A stretch of DNA of 64,000 nucleotides from Azotobacter bryophylli (GTDB lineage Bacteria > Pseudomonadota > Gammaproteobacteria > Pseudomonadales > Pseudomonadaceae). Under the pieces are notes generated by a model. That model was given only the letters and a program-made list of their open reading frames with translations, was not told the DNA's origin and did no database searches. Below are positions 28,008-36,495 of the stretch, piece after piece. Every line of letters starts with the position of its first letter. Positions within the stretch are counted from its first letter, which is position 1. The position numbers and the translations under genes are program-made. The stretch spans positions 124,001 to 188,000 of the forward strand of contig NZ_JBHRSJ010000001.1 of assembly GCF_042643485.1 (NCBI RefSeq), read 5' to 3'.

Positions 28008-28220
28008 TTAGCCCAGGATCTGGACCTTGTCAGCCTGCATGCCTTTCTGGCCTTGCACTGCTTCGAAGCTGACCTTCTGGCCTTCTTTCAGGCTCTTGAA
28101 GCCGGTACCTTCGATGGCGCGGAAGTGCACGAACAGATCCGGACCGCTCTCAGGGGTGATGAAACCAAAACCCTTCTCGTCGTTGAACCATTTGACGGTG
28201 CCGGTTTGACGATTCGACAT
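28008..28220 (-). CDS. Cold-shock / CspA-family RNA-binding protein
   Basis: A 70-residue single cold-shock domain. The RNA-binding motifs are KGFGFIT (RNP1) and DLFVHF (RNP2), preceded by TGTVKWFNDE. Such proteins melt RNA structure and may be cold- or growth-phase-induced. The ATG at 28218-28220 has AAGGAA upstream. A longer frame that starts near 28406 would add 62 residues with no similarity and instead covers the leader. Pseudomonads have several paralogues, so no specific symbol is given. Confidence 0.93.
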   Translation of the reverse strand: MSNRQTGTVKWFNDEKGFGFITPESGPDLFVHFRAIEGTGFKSLKEGQKVSFEAVQGQKGMQADKVQILG

Positions 28221-28683
28221 TGTCTTATTTCCTTGAAACTTGAGTTGATGGCAGTCTCTGTGACAACAGGGACTGGAACTGGTTGCAGAGAGTAAGAGAA
28301 GTCGAGCGGGATGTAGCGGATCTGTAGGATCTACTGCCACCAGGTCACGATTCAACAGCGACCCTAGCAAACACAGTTTAGATACTCTACGCCAAGTTCT
28401 CGGCAAAAGCCAACCCCTGCCGTATTTGAAATCAGCTCGGTCAATTAGAGGCTCGTCACTCGGATCGGCTATCTGTCAGATCTTGCAGAGGATAATTCGG
28501 GAGGCTCTTCCCGATGACATGCCTCAAGGCCCGAATATGGGCTTTTCCATATATTGGTAGCACTATGGTACGAAGTGCCGGATGAGAAGAGCACATTACC
28601 GCAGTTGGTAGGAGCGGGATTGCCCTTGCTTGTCTCGCTTCTATGCTCTCCGTAGTCGTATCGCCAATCTCTTTGGAAGGCAC
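28221..28683. other. Long leader/promoter region between the cold-shock and reductase genes
   Basis: About 460 bases without a convincing gene. The left part is expected to hold the long 5' leader typical of cold-shock mRNAs on the reverse strand; the right part must hold the promoter of the reductase gene. I did not find clear -35/-10 pairs or a strong hairpin. Confidence 0.4.
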
Positions 28684-30018
28684 ATGAACATGAAAAACAT
28701 CAGGCTGACTTACATCGTTTTGCTGATCGGCTTGACCCTGCTGTGGCTGCTTGCCGACGATCTGCTGGCCGCCCAGTACGAATTCTTCAAGCTGCGCGCC
28801 TCCATGGTGAACTTCACCGGCATCCTTGCCATGGGGGTGATGAGTGTCGGGATACTGCTGTCGATTCGGCCGATCAGCCTCGAGCCCTTTTTCGGCGGGC
28901 TGGATAAAACCTACCGCCTGCACAAGTGGCTGGGAATCACCGCTCTGGTGGTCTCCATCGTGCACTGGCTGTGGGTGAAGGTTCCCAAGTGGATGGTCGG
29001 CTGGGGGCTGCTGGTCAAACCTGCCCGTAAAGCGGCCACTGAGCCGAGTCTGGCCCTTTTCCGCTTCTTCCGGGAGCAGCGAGGTCTGGCGGAGCAGGTG
29101 GGGGAGTGGGCCTTCTATATTGCCGTCGTCCTGATCGTGCTGGCTCTGATCAAACGTTTCCCTTATCGCCACTTCTTCAAGACCCACCGTATTCTGGCGA
29201 TCGTCTACCTGACCCTAGTCTTTCACTCCGTGGTGCTGATGAAGACCGACTACTGGAGCTCGCCCATCGGCGTGGTGATGGCGGTGCTGATGGCCGTGGG
29301 CAGCGCCGCTGCGTTCGTATCCCTGTTCCGCAAGGTGGGGCATAAGCGTCGGGCCGTTGGTGTGATAGACGAGCTGATGTTGCACAAGGACAACCGGGTG
29401 CTGGGGGTAGTCATCCAGTTGAAGGATCGCTGGCCCGGACACAAGGCCGGCCAGTTCGCCTTCGTCACCTTCGATCCGGCAGAAGGCGCGCATCCTTTCA
29501 CGATTTCTTCCGCCTGGCACGAAGATGGCAAATTGCGATTCCTGATCAAGGGTATCGGCGATTACACGTCCAGGCTGCCCGATACCCTTAAGGTCGGGAA
29601 TCTGGTTCAGGTCGAAGGCCCTTATGGTTTCTTCAATTTCACCAGCAAGAAGACGAATCAGATCTGGGTGGCCGGCGGTATCGGGATCACTCCGTTCATC
29701 GCCCGGATGCAGTCCCTGGCGCATAAGCCCGACGGCAGGAGCATCGATCTTTTCTACAGCACCAGCGCTCCGGATGCCGGTTTCATCGACAAGCTGCAGA
29801 AGCTGGCCAAGCGGGCGCAGGTGCGTCTGCATGTATTGGTCAGCGGCAAGGATGGGCGGCTGAGTTCGGATCGTCTGTGCGAGCAAGTGCCGCAATGGCA
29901 GTCCGCTGATCTGTGGTTCTGTGGCCCGGCCGGTTTCGGTCAGACCCTGCGCGAAGGGCTGATCGCCAAGGGGCTCGCCGTCGATGACTTCCATCAGGAG
30001 CTGTTCGAGATGCGCTAG
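28684..30018 (+). CDS. Ferric-reductase-like transmembrane flavocytochrome
   Basis: A 444-residue membrane oxidoreductase of the FRE/NOX group. The first 235 residues hold about six helices with paired histidines in RLHKWLG, SIVHWLW, FKTHRIL and VFHSVVL that could ligate haem. Then comes an FAD-binding barrel with AEGAHPFTISSA and an NAD(P)-binding domain with VAGGIGITPFI and LWFCGPAGFG. It should pass electrons from NAD(P)H through FAD and haem across the membrane, to ferric iron or another acceptor. The ATG at 28684 follows GGAAGG; a TTG 18 codons earlier lacks support. It begins the accessory block. Confidence 0.85.
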   Translation: MNMKNIRLTYIVLLIGLTLLWLLADDLLAAQYEFFKLRASMVNFTGILAMGVMSVGILLSIRPISLEPFFGGLDKTYRLHKWLGITALVVSIVHWLWVKVPKWMVGWGLLVKPARKAATEPSLALFRFFREQRGLAEQVGEWAFYIAVVLIVLALIKRFPYRHFFKTHRILAIVYLTLVFHSVVLMKTDYWSSPIGVVMAVLMAVGSAAAFVSLFRKVGHKRRAVGVIDELMLHKDNRVLGVVIQLKDRWPGHKAGQFAFVTFDPAEGAHPFTISSAWHEDGKLRFLIKGIGDYTSRLPDTLKVGNLVQVEGPYGFFNFTSKKTNQIWVAGGIGITPFIARMQSLAHKPDGRSIDLFYSTSAPDAGFIDKLQKLAKRAQVRLHVLVSGKDGRLSSDRLCEQVPQWQSADLWFCGPAGFGQTLREGLIAKGLAVDDFHQELFEMR

Positions 30019-30051
30019 GGAGCGGGCGCCGGCTCTGCCGGCAGGCGTGAT

Positions 30052-30096
30052 CCATGAACGAGAAACCGGCTCCAAGAACCGGTTTCTCGTTCATGG
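30052..30096. repeat. 18-bp perfect inverted repeat downstream of the reductase gene
   Basis: Arms 30052-30069 (CCATGAACGAGAAACCGG) and 30079-30096 pair over all 18 positions around a 9-base loop. It lies 34 bases past the reductase stop and probably acts as its transcription end, but no T-run follows on the forward strand. Confidence 0.7.
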
Positions 30097-30184
30097 GCAG
30101 GGGAAGATGGGGGCGGGTCAAGGCTGAAACCCAAACGCGACGCGGTCGTCGGCAGAGTCGAGTCGGACGTTGCTTTTCGTCTGG

Positions 30185-30733
30185 CTAGGCGACCAGATTG
30201 TCCAGGGTGAGATAGGCAATTCCAGTAAGTTCGATGGCGAAGTCGGCTTCGTTGTCGTTGTTCACGTTGCCGTAGAGCAATCCATTCTCGAACTTTAATT
30301 GTCCTGCCTGGTTAAAGGCCACCCCAGGGCCGATGATCATGTTGAAGGCATCGTCGGTAGGTGTGGTGATATTGGCATCCAGGCCGAATAGATCGATCTT
30401 GTCGCTTGCCGGGTTAAAATCGGTGATGACGTCCCGGCTGGCATTATTCACGCCCATTTCCGAGAGGAAGTTGAAGTCGAATATGTCGTTGCCGCTTCCG
30501 CCGTTCAGGGTGTCTTTACCATTGCCGCCAATCAGCCAATCATTATCGTTGCCACCAAAGAGCTGGTCGTCGCCGTTGTCGCCATTGAGCAGGTCGTTAT
30601 TGCTGCCTCCGTAGAGGATGTCGCTGCTGTTATCGCCGTTGAGGATGTCATTGCCGTCGTAGCCCCAGATTCTGTCGCTGTATATGAATCCGTTGAGGGT
30701 GTCGGGGCCATTGCTGCCAAGAATATCGGCCAT
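30185..30733 (-). CDS. Miniature RTX calcium-binding secreted protein
   Basis: A 182-residue acidic protein made almost only of a calcium-binding RTX roll and a C-terminal cap. Residues 5-85 carry about eight nonapeptide-like units of the GGxGxDxLx type (GYDGNDILNG, GDNGDDQLFGG, GGNGKDTLNGG, GGSGNDIFDF). Residues 86-182 resemble the serralysin/AlgE R-module C-terminal domain, with ASRDVITDFNPASDKIDL and a closing IELTGIAYLTLDNLVA typical of type I secretion signals. There is no N-terminal signal peptide and no catalytic domain. AAGGAG lies 7 bases before the ATG. No secretion genes are nearby. It could be a secreted matrix or cyst-coat protein, or a broken-off R-module; its function is unknown. 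Confidence 0.82.
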   Translation of the reverse strand: MADILGSNGPDTLNGFIYSDRIWGYDGNDILNGDNSSDILYGGSNNDLLNGDNGDDQLFGGNDNDWLIGGNGKDTLNGGSGNDIFDFNFLSEMGVNNASRDVITDFNPASDKIDLFGLDANITTPTDDAFNMIIGPGVAFNQAGQLKFENGLLYGNVNNDNEADFAIELTGIAYLTLDNLVA

Positions 30734-31073
30734 GTCGACTCTCCTTCTTAGGGCGGGATTTATGCGTCGATGACCTTAATCCCGAATAATCAAGAAGTTA
30801 ATTTCAGGACTATCGGCTGGGTGGAGGGCTGAATATCAAGCATAGTCAATGGAGAGGCGGATCGGCTCGTCAATCGAGACATTTGAAGGACTGTTTGGAA
30901 AGGTAGGAATACGGGATTCCAACGGTTTGATGATGGGAATGTGTCTTCGTAATGAGTCTTTGAGGAGTGTTTCTATCTGTCTCAACAGGGAAACCGACGC
31001 TTGTTGATGCCGGGGCCGGGGACGCAAGAGCAGTCAACGTGACGCCATCACATCCCTGGCCTCTCATGCGGAA
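30734..31073. other. Intergenic, nothing identified
   Basis: About 340 relatively AT-rich bases upstream of the RTX gene. It should hold the RTX promoter on the reverse strand. Small frames here have no recognisable composition or ribosome sites. Confidence 0.4.
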
Positions 31074-31256
31074 TTAGCGACGGTTACTTCCGGGGCTTTG
31101 CTGGCCACTTCCGGGAGTTTTTTGTTGCTGTTGACCACCTTGGTGGCCCATGTCCGATGATCTTTCACGCTCCCTATCGATATTGCCGCCTTGACGGCTG
31201 GTGTCCTGGGACTTTTCGCGCTCGGTACCTGTGGTGGAGTTTTTCTGAGTGGGCAT
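31074..31256 (-). CDS. Small hydrophilic Gln/Gly-rich protein
   Basis: A 60-residue, fully hydrophilic protein starting MPTQKNSTTGTEREKSQDT and ending in Gln/Gly/Ser-rich repeats and NRR. It is predicted to be disordered. A good AGAGGAAA ribosome site lies about 8 bases before the ATG. It is reminiscent of small stress-linked disordered proteins in pseudomonads, but I cannot name a family with confidence. Confidence 0.6.
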   Translation of the reverse strand: MPTQKNSTTGTEREKSQDTSRQGGNIDRERERSSDMGHQGGQQQQKTPGSGQQSPGSNRR

Positions 31257-31608
31257 GATGTGTTTCCTCTACTGCTTTCAGAGTGGATGAGGGGACTTGC
31301 CCCTCATCAGGTCTGAATCGTCTCCACGCCAGTAGTTCCGAGGTGTTCTCCGGGAGGATGAGTAGCCGATGAGTGGCTGGCGATACTTGCCCTGATCCCT
31401 GGTGGCCACTACACCGACGCGGAATCAGTCGATCGAGCGATATAGCTGGCTGCAATTCACCTGCAGCTATGGGAATTGGCCCGAAAGCGGCATCGGCATC
31501 TCCCCATTCATCCCTTCGTGGAAACCTTTCTATCGTCTCTAAAGTCCCCCATAAGGCTGTGCTTTTTTCAGTCTTATCCTGTCCAGTGGCAAACGAGAGG
31601 GACGAAGA
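31257..31608. other. Intergenic, nothing identified
   Basis: About 350 bases between two divergent small genes. It should hold their promoters. No strong hairpin, clear promoter pair or coding signal was seen. Confidence 0.4.
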
Positions 31609-31938
31609 ATGAGCGCTTCCATGAATGAATCCTGTATCCAGGCCTGCAGTAACTGTGCGTTGGCGTGCGAGACCTGTTCTGCCTCTTGTCTACGTGAGAG
31701 CGACGTGCAAGCGATGGCGCGCTGCGTTGCTCTGGATATGGACTGTGCAGATTTCTGCAAGGTGGCGGCTACCTTGATGGCTCGAGGAAGTGATTACGCC
31801 AAGGCCGTCTGCCAGCAATGTGCTGAAGTGTGCCGCGCTTGTGGCGAGGAGTGCGCCCGGCATGAGGCTGAGCATTGCCAGCGCTGTGCCCAAGCCTGTC
31901 GCTCGTGTGCCGAGGAGTGCGAACGGATGGCTGCTTAG
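31609..31938 (+). CDS. Four-helix-bundle copper-storage-like (Csp) protein
   Basis: A 109-residue protein with 19 cysteines, mostly in CxxC and CxxxC spacing along predicted helices (Cys9, 13, 16, 20, 23, 27, 39, 46, 50, 68, 71, 75, 78, 82, 90, 93, 97, 100, 104). This is the pattern of the DUF326/Csp family, whose cytosolic Csp3 members store many Cu(I) ions inside a four-helix bundle. No Tat or Sec signal is present, so a cytosolic location is inferred. GAGAGGGA precedes the ATG. No copper exporter or regulator is adjacent. Confidence 0.88.
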   Translation: MSASMNESCIQACSNCALACETCSASCLRESDVQAMARCVALDMDCADFCKVAATLMARGSDYAKAVCQQCAEVCRACGEECARHEAEHCQRCAQACRSCAEECERMAA

Positions 31939-32369
31939 CTCCCGCTGTCATCCAGCACTACCTGGTCCTCCCAGGTGCTACCGAGTGCCGGACGGCTTTG
32001 CTGCTTACAGGAGCGAATGAGCGCCGCCTGCCTTGCTTGCGCCCTATCATCTCATCGAGGCTTCGCTTCGGCGCGGAATAACCCGGGTTGTCGTCGATCA
32101 GGCTCGAGGGGCGCCTGGTTTAGGGGGCCGGCCTCGCCTTGAGCCTGGTCGGAGCGTCACAGGGTTCTTCTAGGCATGTCGCGCCCAGGCGTCGGCTACA
32201 CGGGATCGGTTTCGTATACCTCTACCGCAAAGGTGTTGTTCCAAGGCCGGACGATTGTTCCGTATTGCGGGGTACCCGTCGGTGATACCCTTGCGCCGCT
32301 CGGCCTGTTCCTTCTATCCGGGGATGGTCGAGCTGCCTCTGACAGGAACAATGGAGTCTTCGATCCCCC
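31939..32369. other. Intergenic, nothing identified
   Basis: About 430 bases before the Sel1 lipoprotein gene. One 65-codon frame (32176-32373) has no ribosome site and ends inside the next gene's start. I see no terminator with a T-run. Confidence 0.4.
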
Positions 32370-33392
32370 ATGAACGTACGAAACCGCTTACTGCCCCTGA
32401 TCCTCATCGGGTCAATCCTGCAGGGTTGTTCCTCCCTCGGCCTCGACAAGGAAACCTCTCTTCCCTACTCGCAGGAAACTCTCAGGGATGCCGAAAAGGG
32501 TAACAGCGAGGCCCAGTTCGATGCGGGGGTGATGTATTACCAAGGCATTCGTGTCGAGGTGGACAAGGTCAAGGCCGCGGAGTGGTTCCGCAAGGCGGCC
32601 GAGCAGGGATATGCCAACGCCCAGTTCGACCTGGGGCTCATGTATGCGAAAGGGGAGGGTGTTGCTCAGGATGACCGGCAGGCTTTCGAGTGGTACCTGA
32701 AGGCCGCCGAGCAGGGGCTGCCCGAGGCCCAGGCGAATATCGCGCGGATGTATTCCGAAGGCCGTGGCATCGAGAAGGACATCGGCCAGGCCACCCTCTG
32801 GATGCAAAAGGCGGCTCGCCAGGAATACCCGGTAGCCGAGTACAACGTCGCTCTCATGTACGAGCAGGGCAACGGTCTGCCGCAGGATGCCCTGAAGGCC
32901 GCGCAGTGGTATGGCCGTTCGGCGGAGCACGGCCTGGCCGAGGGCGCCACCCGCGTCGGCTTTCTCTACCTGCAGGGCGACGGCGTCATGCGCGACGAGC
33001 GGCGCGCCGTCGAGTGGTTCGAGAAGGCTGCCAAGCAGGGCGATCCCCTGGCGCAGACCCAGCTGGGCATCATGGCCTGCAATGGCCAAGGCATGAAGGA
33101 GAACTACAAGCAGGCCTCCGTGTGGTTCCATCAGGCCGGGGTGCAAGGCTTTGCCGTGGCCCAGGCGCGGCTGGGAGGTCTCTATTACAAGGGGCAGGGG
33201 CTCGACAAGGATATGAGAAAGGCCTATGTCTGGCTGTCCGTCGCAATAGCCAACGGCCTCAAGGATGACAGTGGCGAGCTGGCCTCGATGCAGCGCAATG
33301 CGGAGGAAAGCCTGACGCCTGCCGAGCTGTCGAAAGCCCGGGGGGTGATCGACCGCTACCTCAAGGCCTACCAGCCGCGCGCCGACTTCTGA
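32370..33392 (+). CDS. Sel1-repeat lipoprotein
   Basis: A 340-residue protein with a lipoprotein signal (lipobox ILQGC, Cys20), followed by about seven Sel1-like repeats of 36 residues from residue 42 to 300. Repeats are visible as AEWFRKAAEQGYANAQFDLGL, AFEWYLKAAEQGLPEAQANIA, AVEWFEKAAKQGDPLAQTQLG and so on. Sel1 solenoids are protein-binding scaffolds. An inner- or outer-leaflet periplasmic location is expected. No ribosome site at ideal distance was seen, so the start is less certain than the gene. No partner is evident nearby. Confidence 0.85.
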   Translation: MNVRNRLLPLILIGSILQGCSSLGLDKETSLPYSQETLRDAEKGNSEAQFDAGVMYYQGIRVEVDKVKAAEWFRKAAEQGYANAQFDLGLMYAKGEGVAQDDRQAFEWYLKAAEQGLPEAQANIARMYSEGRGIEKDIGQATLWMQKAARQEYPVAEYNVALMYEQGNGLPQDALKAAQWYGRSAEHGLAEGATRVGFLYLQGDGVMRDERRAVEWFEKAAKQGDPLAQTQLGIMACNGQGMKENYKQASVWFHQAGVQGFAVAQARLGGLYYKGQGLDKDMRKAYVWLSVAIANGLKDDSGELASMQRNAEESLTPAELSKARGVIDRYLKAYQPRADF

Positions 33393-33560
33393 TCGGTCCA
33401 GTTCGCCGGTGCTGCCGACCGGCACCGTGCGAGCATGCGTTGGACGCATGGGGGTGTCTCGCCAGACTGCCCGAAGGGGGCAGTCATTCACCGACGCTCG
33501 GTGCCCGAGGTGGCCTGTGAATGGGTAGTTACATAGGGGCGAGCGTATTGCCCTGTCGGT

Positions 33561-34346
33561 TCATATCGGGCTGCCTTCCAGATGCCAGCCGGCCAGGGTG
33601 CTCAGTTCGAGGGGGGCGAGGATGTGCACTTCCTTGCCTTCCGAGGCGATAAGCCTCATTTGCTGAAAACGGGTGAAAACGCGCGATACCGTTTCCACGG
33701 CCAGGCCGAGGTAACTGCCGATCTCGTTGCGCGACATGGGCAGGCGGAACTGGTTGGCAGGCAGGTCGCGACTGCGAAAGCGTGCGGAAAGGTCGATCAG
33801 AAAGGCGGCAATGCGTTCGTCCGCGTTCTTTTTCGACAACAGCAATCTCATCTGCTGGTTGTCGCGCAATTCGCGGCTCATGCATCTCATCAGCCGGCGA
33901 CGCAGATGGGGGAGCTGCAGGGGCTGCTCGTCCAGTTGCTTCAAGGGAATTCTGCAGACCAGAGTTTCTTCCAGTGCCAGCGCCGAAACCGGATAGATGT
34001 TGCAGCCCATGCCTGAAAGTCCCACCAGTTCGCTGGGCAGGTGAAAGCCGGTGATCAGCTCCTCGCCGTTATCGCTCAGGCCGAAGGTCTTCAATGCGCC
34101 GGAGCATACGGCGAACACGCAACTGAATTCGTCGCCCTGTCGATAGAGATATTCGCCTCTCTTGAACGGCCTGCTCCGTTTGACGATCTTTGTTGCGGTC
34201 CCGTTGTCATCGAAGCTCGGAAGGCATAAGGCGGCGAGGCTGCAATCCTGACAGTGAGTGCGATGCGGGCTGGTCTGGCATGGCTTTGTGTGCTCACGAG
34301 CGCTGCTTTTTTGTGAGAGTTGTACTGCTTGCTCGTCATGGTCCAT
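33561..34346 (-). CDS. FNR/Anr-type oxygen-sensing transcriptional regulator
   Basis: A 261-residue CRP/FNR protein. Cys32, Cys35 and Cys41 (HCQDCSLAALC) and Cys131 (ETLVCRIP) match the four [4Fe-4S] ligands of FNR, with the same C-x2-C-x5-C spacing. The C-terminal helix-turn-helix contains VETVSR with Glu218, Ser221 and Arg222, the residues FNR uses to read TTGAT half-sites. It should therefore switch genes when oxygen falls. The ATG at 34344-34346 has AAGGAAG upstream. It resembles Pseudomonas Anr and Azotobacter CydR but has a longer N-terminus, so it may be the main orthologue or a paralogue. Confidence 0.9.
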   Translation of the reverse strand: MDHDEQAVQLSQKSSAREHTKPCQTSPHRTHCQDCSLAALCLPSFDDNGTATKIVKRSRPFKRGEYLYRQGDEFSCVFAVCSGALKTFGLSDNGEELITGFHLPSELVGLSGMGCNIYPVSALALEETLVCRIPLKQLDEQPLQLPHLRRRLMRCMSRELRDNQQMRLLLSKKNADERIAAFLIDLSARFRSRDLPANQFRLPMSRNEIGSYLGLAVETVSRVFTRFQQMRLIASEGKEVHILAPLELSTLAGWHLEGSPI

Positions 34347-34639
34347 GGTGGATCTTCCTTTCCCTGAAGTCGCTTGTCCCGATGGGCGAAGTCGCGACCA
34401 ACTACGGTATGGTGAGTGATGAATCCTATCATAGACATGCTTATCTATGAGGCGATGATTGCACTGCTTTGGTGCGTCTATAGTGGTCCTTTCGAGGTCA
34501 TAGCCTTTGTTCGGGCCTGGGTGGATCGCCTGCCCGGAGTCGGACGACCAGTCCCTGCCCTGATCTGTTCGACTGAGTAGAGCTTGACGTCCCACTGAAA
34601 GAGCCTGAACTTGTGCCATTTTTGGGCGCTGGTCTATTT

Positions 34640-35527
34640 ATGCTCTGGATTCCCTTCACCCTGTTCGCCGCCTTTACCCAAGCGCTGCGCAATGCCCAGC
34701 AGAAACAACTCAGCCGAGAGGTGAATGCGTTGGGCGTGACCCTGGCGCGTTTCATCTGGGCTCTGCCGCTGGCCGTGATCTACCTGGGGCTGCTGTACGT
34801 CGCCGAGCCGGAGGAACTGCCGCAGTTCAGTGGACGTTTCGTCTTCGCCGTAACCGCCGCCGCCTTCGCCCAGATCCTGGCCACTACCCTGATGGTGCTG
34901 CTGTTCCAGCGCCGGAGTTACGCCGCCGGCGTCGGTTTGGCCAAGAGTGAGGCGTTGCTGGCGGCGGTACTGGGTTCGATCTTTTTCGGAGCCGCGCTCG
35001 GCCCGATTGGCTGGTTGGGCATAGTGCTCGGCTCGGGAGCGGTCTGGCTGATGAAAGGGCGCAGCGAGCCCGGTTCGCTGGATATCTCGACTCTGCTGCT
35101 GGGTTTGGGCAGCGGTTTGTGTTTTGCCCTGACCACCCTCTGGGTGCGCGATGCCTGCCACCAGTTTTCGCTGTCGTTCATGCATACCGCCGCGTGGGCT
35201 CTGGTCTGGACCATCAGCATTCAGGTTGTAGCGCTATCCGGTTGGCTGGCTCTGCGTGATCGACAGACTTTGGTGAAACTGTGGAGGCGTCCCTCTCTGG
35301 TATTTCGTATCAGTCTCTCCAGTTCCATTGCTTCGCTATGCTGGTTCACCGCCGTCAATCTGGAGGACGTAGGCCTGGTGAAGACCCTGGGTCAGGTCGA
35401 AGTGTTCTTCACCTTGTTGCTATCGCAGCACTGGCTCAAGGAGCAGGTTTCGCAACGGGAAAAGCTTGGGCTTCTGCTGATAGTCATCAGTGCGCTGATG
35501 GTGATACTGCCGGCAATACCCGCATGA
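34640..35527 (+). CDS. EamA/DMT-superfamily transporter
   Basis: A 295-residue inner-membrane protein with about ten hydrophobic helices in two EamA halves, of the drug/metabolite exporter type. The start MLWIPFTLFAAFTQALRNAQQ is typical of one Pseudomonas subgroup. Other marks are ARFIWALPLAVIY, LAKSEALLAAVLGSIFF and VGLVKTLGQVEVFFTLLLS. The ATG at 34640 fits the family better than a GTG nine codons upstream. Substrate unknown. It is divergent from the FNR-like gene, with about 290 bases between them. Confidence 0.85.
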   Translation: MLWIPFTLFAAFTQALRNAQQKQLSREVNALGVTLARFIWALPLAVIYLGLLYVAEPEELPQFSGRFVFAVTAAAFAQILATTLMVLLFQRRSYAAGVGLAKSEALLAAVLGSIFFGAALGPIGWLGIVLGSGAVWLMKGRSEPGSLDISTLLLGLGSGLCFALTTLWVRDACHQFSLSFMHTAAWALVWTISIQVVALSGWLALRDRQTLVKLWRRPSLVFRISLSSSIASLCWFTAVNLEDVGLVKTLGQVEVFFTLLLSQHWLKEQVSQREKLGLLLIVISALMVILPAIPA

Positions 35528-35877
35528 TCGGAAGGCCTTGCCTGGGAATAAGCGAATGCCATTCTGTGCGAGCGCTTTTTCCTATGCCAATATCGGCTTT
35601 GTCGTCTGAAAGGGGTGGCAAAACAGGATTGCTCGGCACTTCTTTATGGAGCGTCCATATGGGGTTTGTTGGCCGCTCCCGCTCTCTTGGTTCTTAATGC
35701 TGTCTGGCGGTCACTGCATTAGCGAGATATTGCGCCATGACTCTGCTACCGCATGTCTACAACTCCGTCCGAATCGATAGGCGGTCAAGGTGGGAAACTA
35801 GCGAAGCGGCATAATGACGCTGCCTTTCGGCAATCGATCAACCTCTTCCTCTTATTCCGCAGTTTCGAGCGCCCTTA
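35528..35877. other. Intergenic, nothing identified
   Basis: About 350 bases after the DMT gene. No T-tailed hairpin, RNA gene or convincing frame was found. Confidence 0.4.
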
Positions 35878-36108
35878 ATGAACACCGAACGACGTTATTC
35901 AATCATCCTGGAGAATCGGGCCGAGATACTGCTTGAGAATGCGACCATGGAGCAGGTGGAAGCATTTTGGGATGCCAACGATACGCGCTACTTCGGATTG
36001 CGTATGGAAGATGAGCTCAGCGCTCATGCACGGGTTATCGTTACCGATGAAATTCCCGAGGAAGAAGAGATAGGGGATGTTTTCGTAGGCAAGACTGGGA
36101 TCCTTTAG
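35878..36108 (+). CDS. Small acidic protein of unknown function
   Basis: A 76-residue acidic protein, not recognised. It begins MNTERRYSIILENRAEILLENATMEQVEA, with alternating strand-like and helix-like segments, and ends with DEIPEEEEIGDVFVGKTGIL. Composition looks like a folded protein rather than a chance frame. No clear ribosome site precedes the ATG, so confidence is moderate. It stands alone in the accessory block. Confidence 0.5.
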   Translation: MNTERRYSIILENRAEILLENATMEQVEAFWDANDTRYFGLRMEDELSAHARVIVTDEIPEEEEIGDVFVGKTGIL

Positions 36109-36264
36109 CGGGCCCGAATCCGCTTCCCATGTTTGGCTTTCGCAGAGACCTGCAATCACTTAAGTCCCAATCCTCGCCAGTGGTCATCGTCAGAGCAGAC
36201 ATCCACGCTTTTACTAGAGCCGTAGTGTAATAGCGGCGCTTGTTCAGTTTGTTCTCAGGTGCAG

Positions 36265-36495
36265 TCAGCAAATCAGGATGTAAAGGACGAGGAAGACGCA
36301 CCAGGAGCCGAGAATCACGGAAGCGGGATGCATCACAATCCATTCATGCAGGCGACGCCAATGGGTGCTGTCTGTCGTTGCTGGAGTGAATGGTCTGTTT
36401 TTCCAACAATGCTGATCGATTGCTCCGCAGATCAGCCATGCAATCACTGGTAAGACGAGCCCCAACCCCATTCGAACTACTGCTTCCGTGTTCAA
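36265..36495 (-). CDS. Possible small two-helix membrane protein (TTG start)
   Basis: A 76-residue frame starting at TTG (36493-36495), with GGAG 9 bases upstream. It has two strong hydrophobic segments, GLGLVLPVIAWLICG and PASVILGSWCVFLVLYILI, joined by a polar stretch with WKNRPFTPATTDSTHWRR. The pattern of two helices and a basic loop is protein-like. No family is recognised, and the rare start codon keeps confidence low. Confidence 0.4.
   Translation of the reverse strand: MNTEAVVRMGLGLVLPVIAWLICGAIDQHCWKNRPFTPATTDSTHWRRLHEWIVMHPASVILGSWCVFLVLYILIC

Noticed and set aside
28221..28406. 62-residue N-terminal extension of the cold-shock protein
   Set aside because: The cold-shock domain starts at 28220 with a good ribosome site; the extension covers the expected leader and has no similarity.
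32176..32373. 65-residue forward ORF before the Sel1 gene
   Set aside because: No ribosome site, no family pattern, and it ends inside the start of the next gene.
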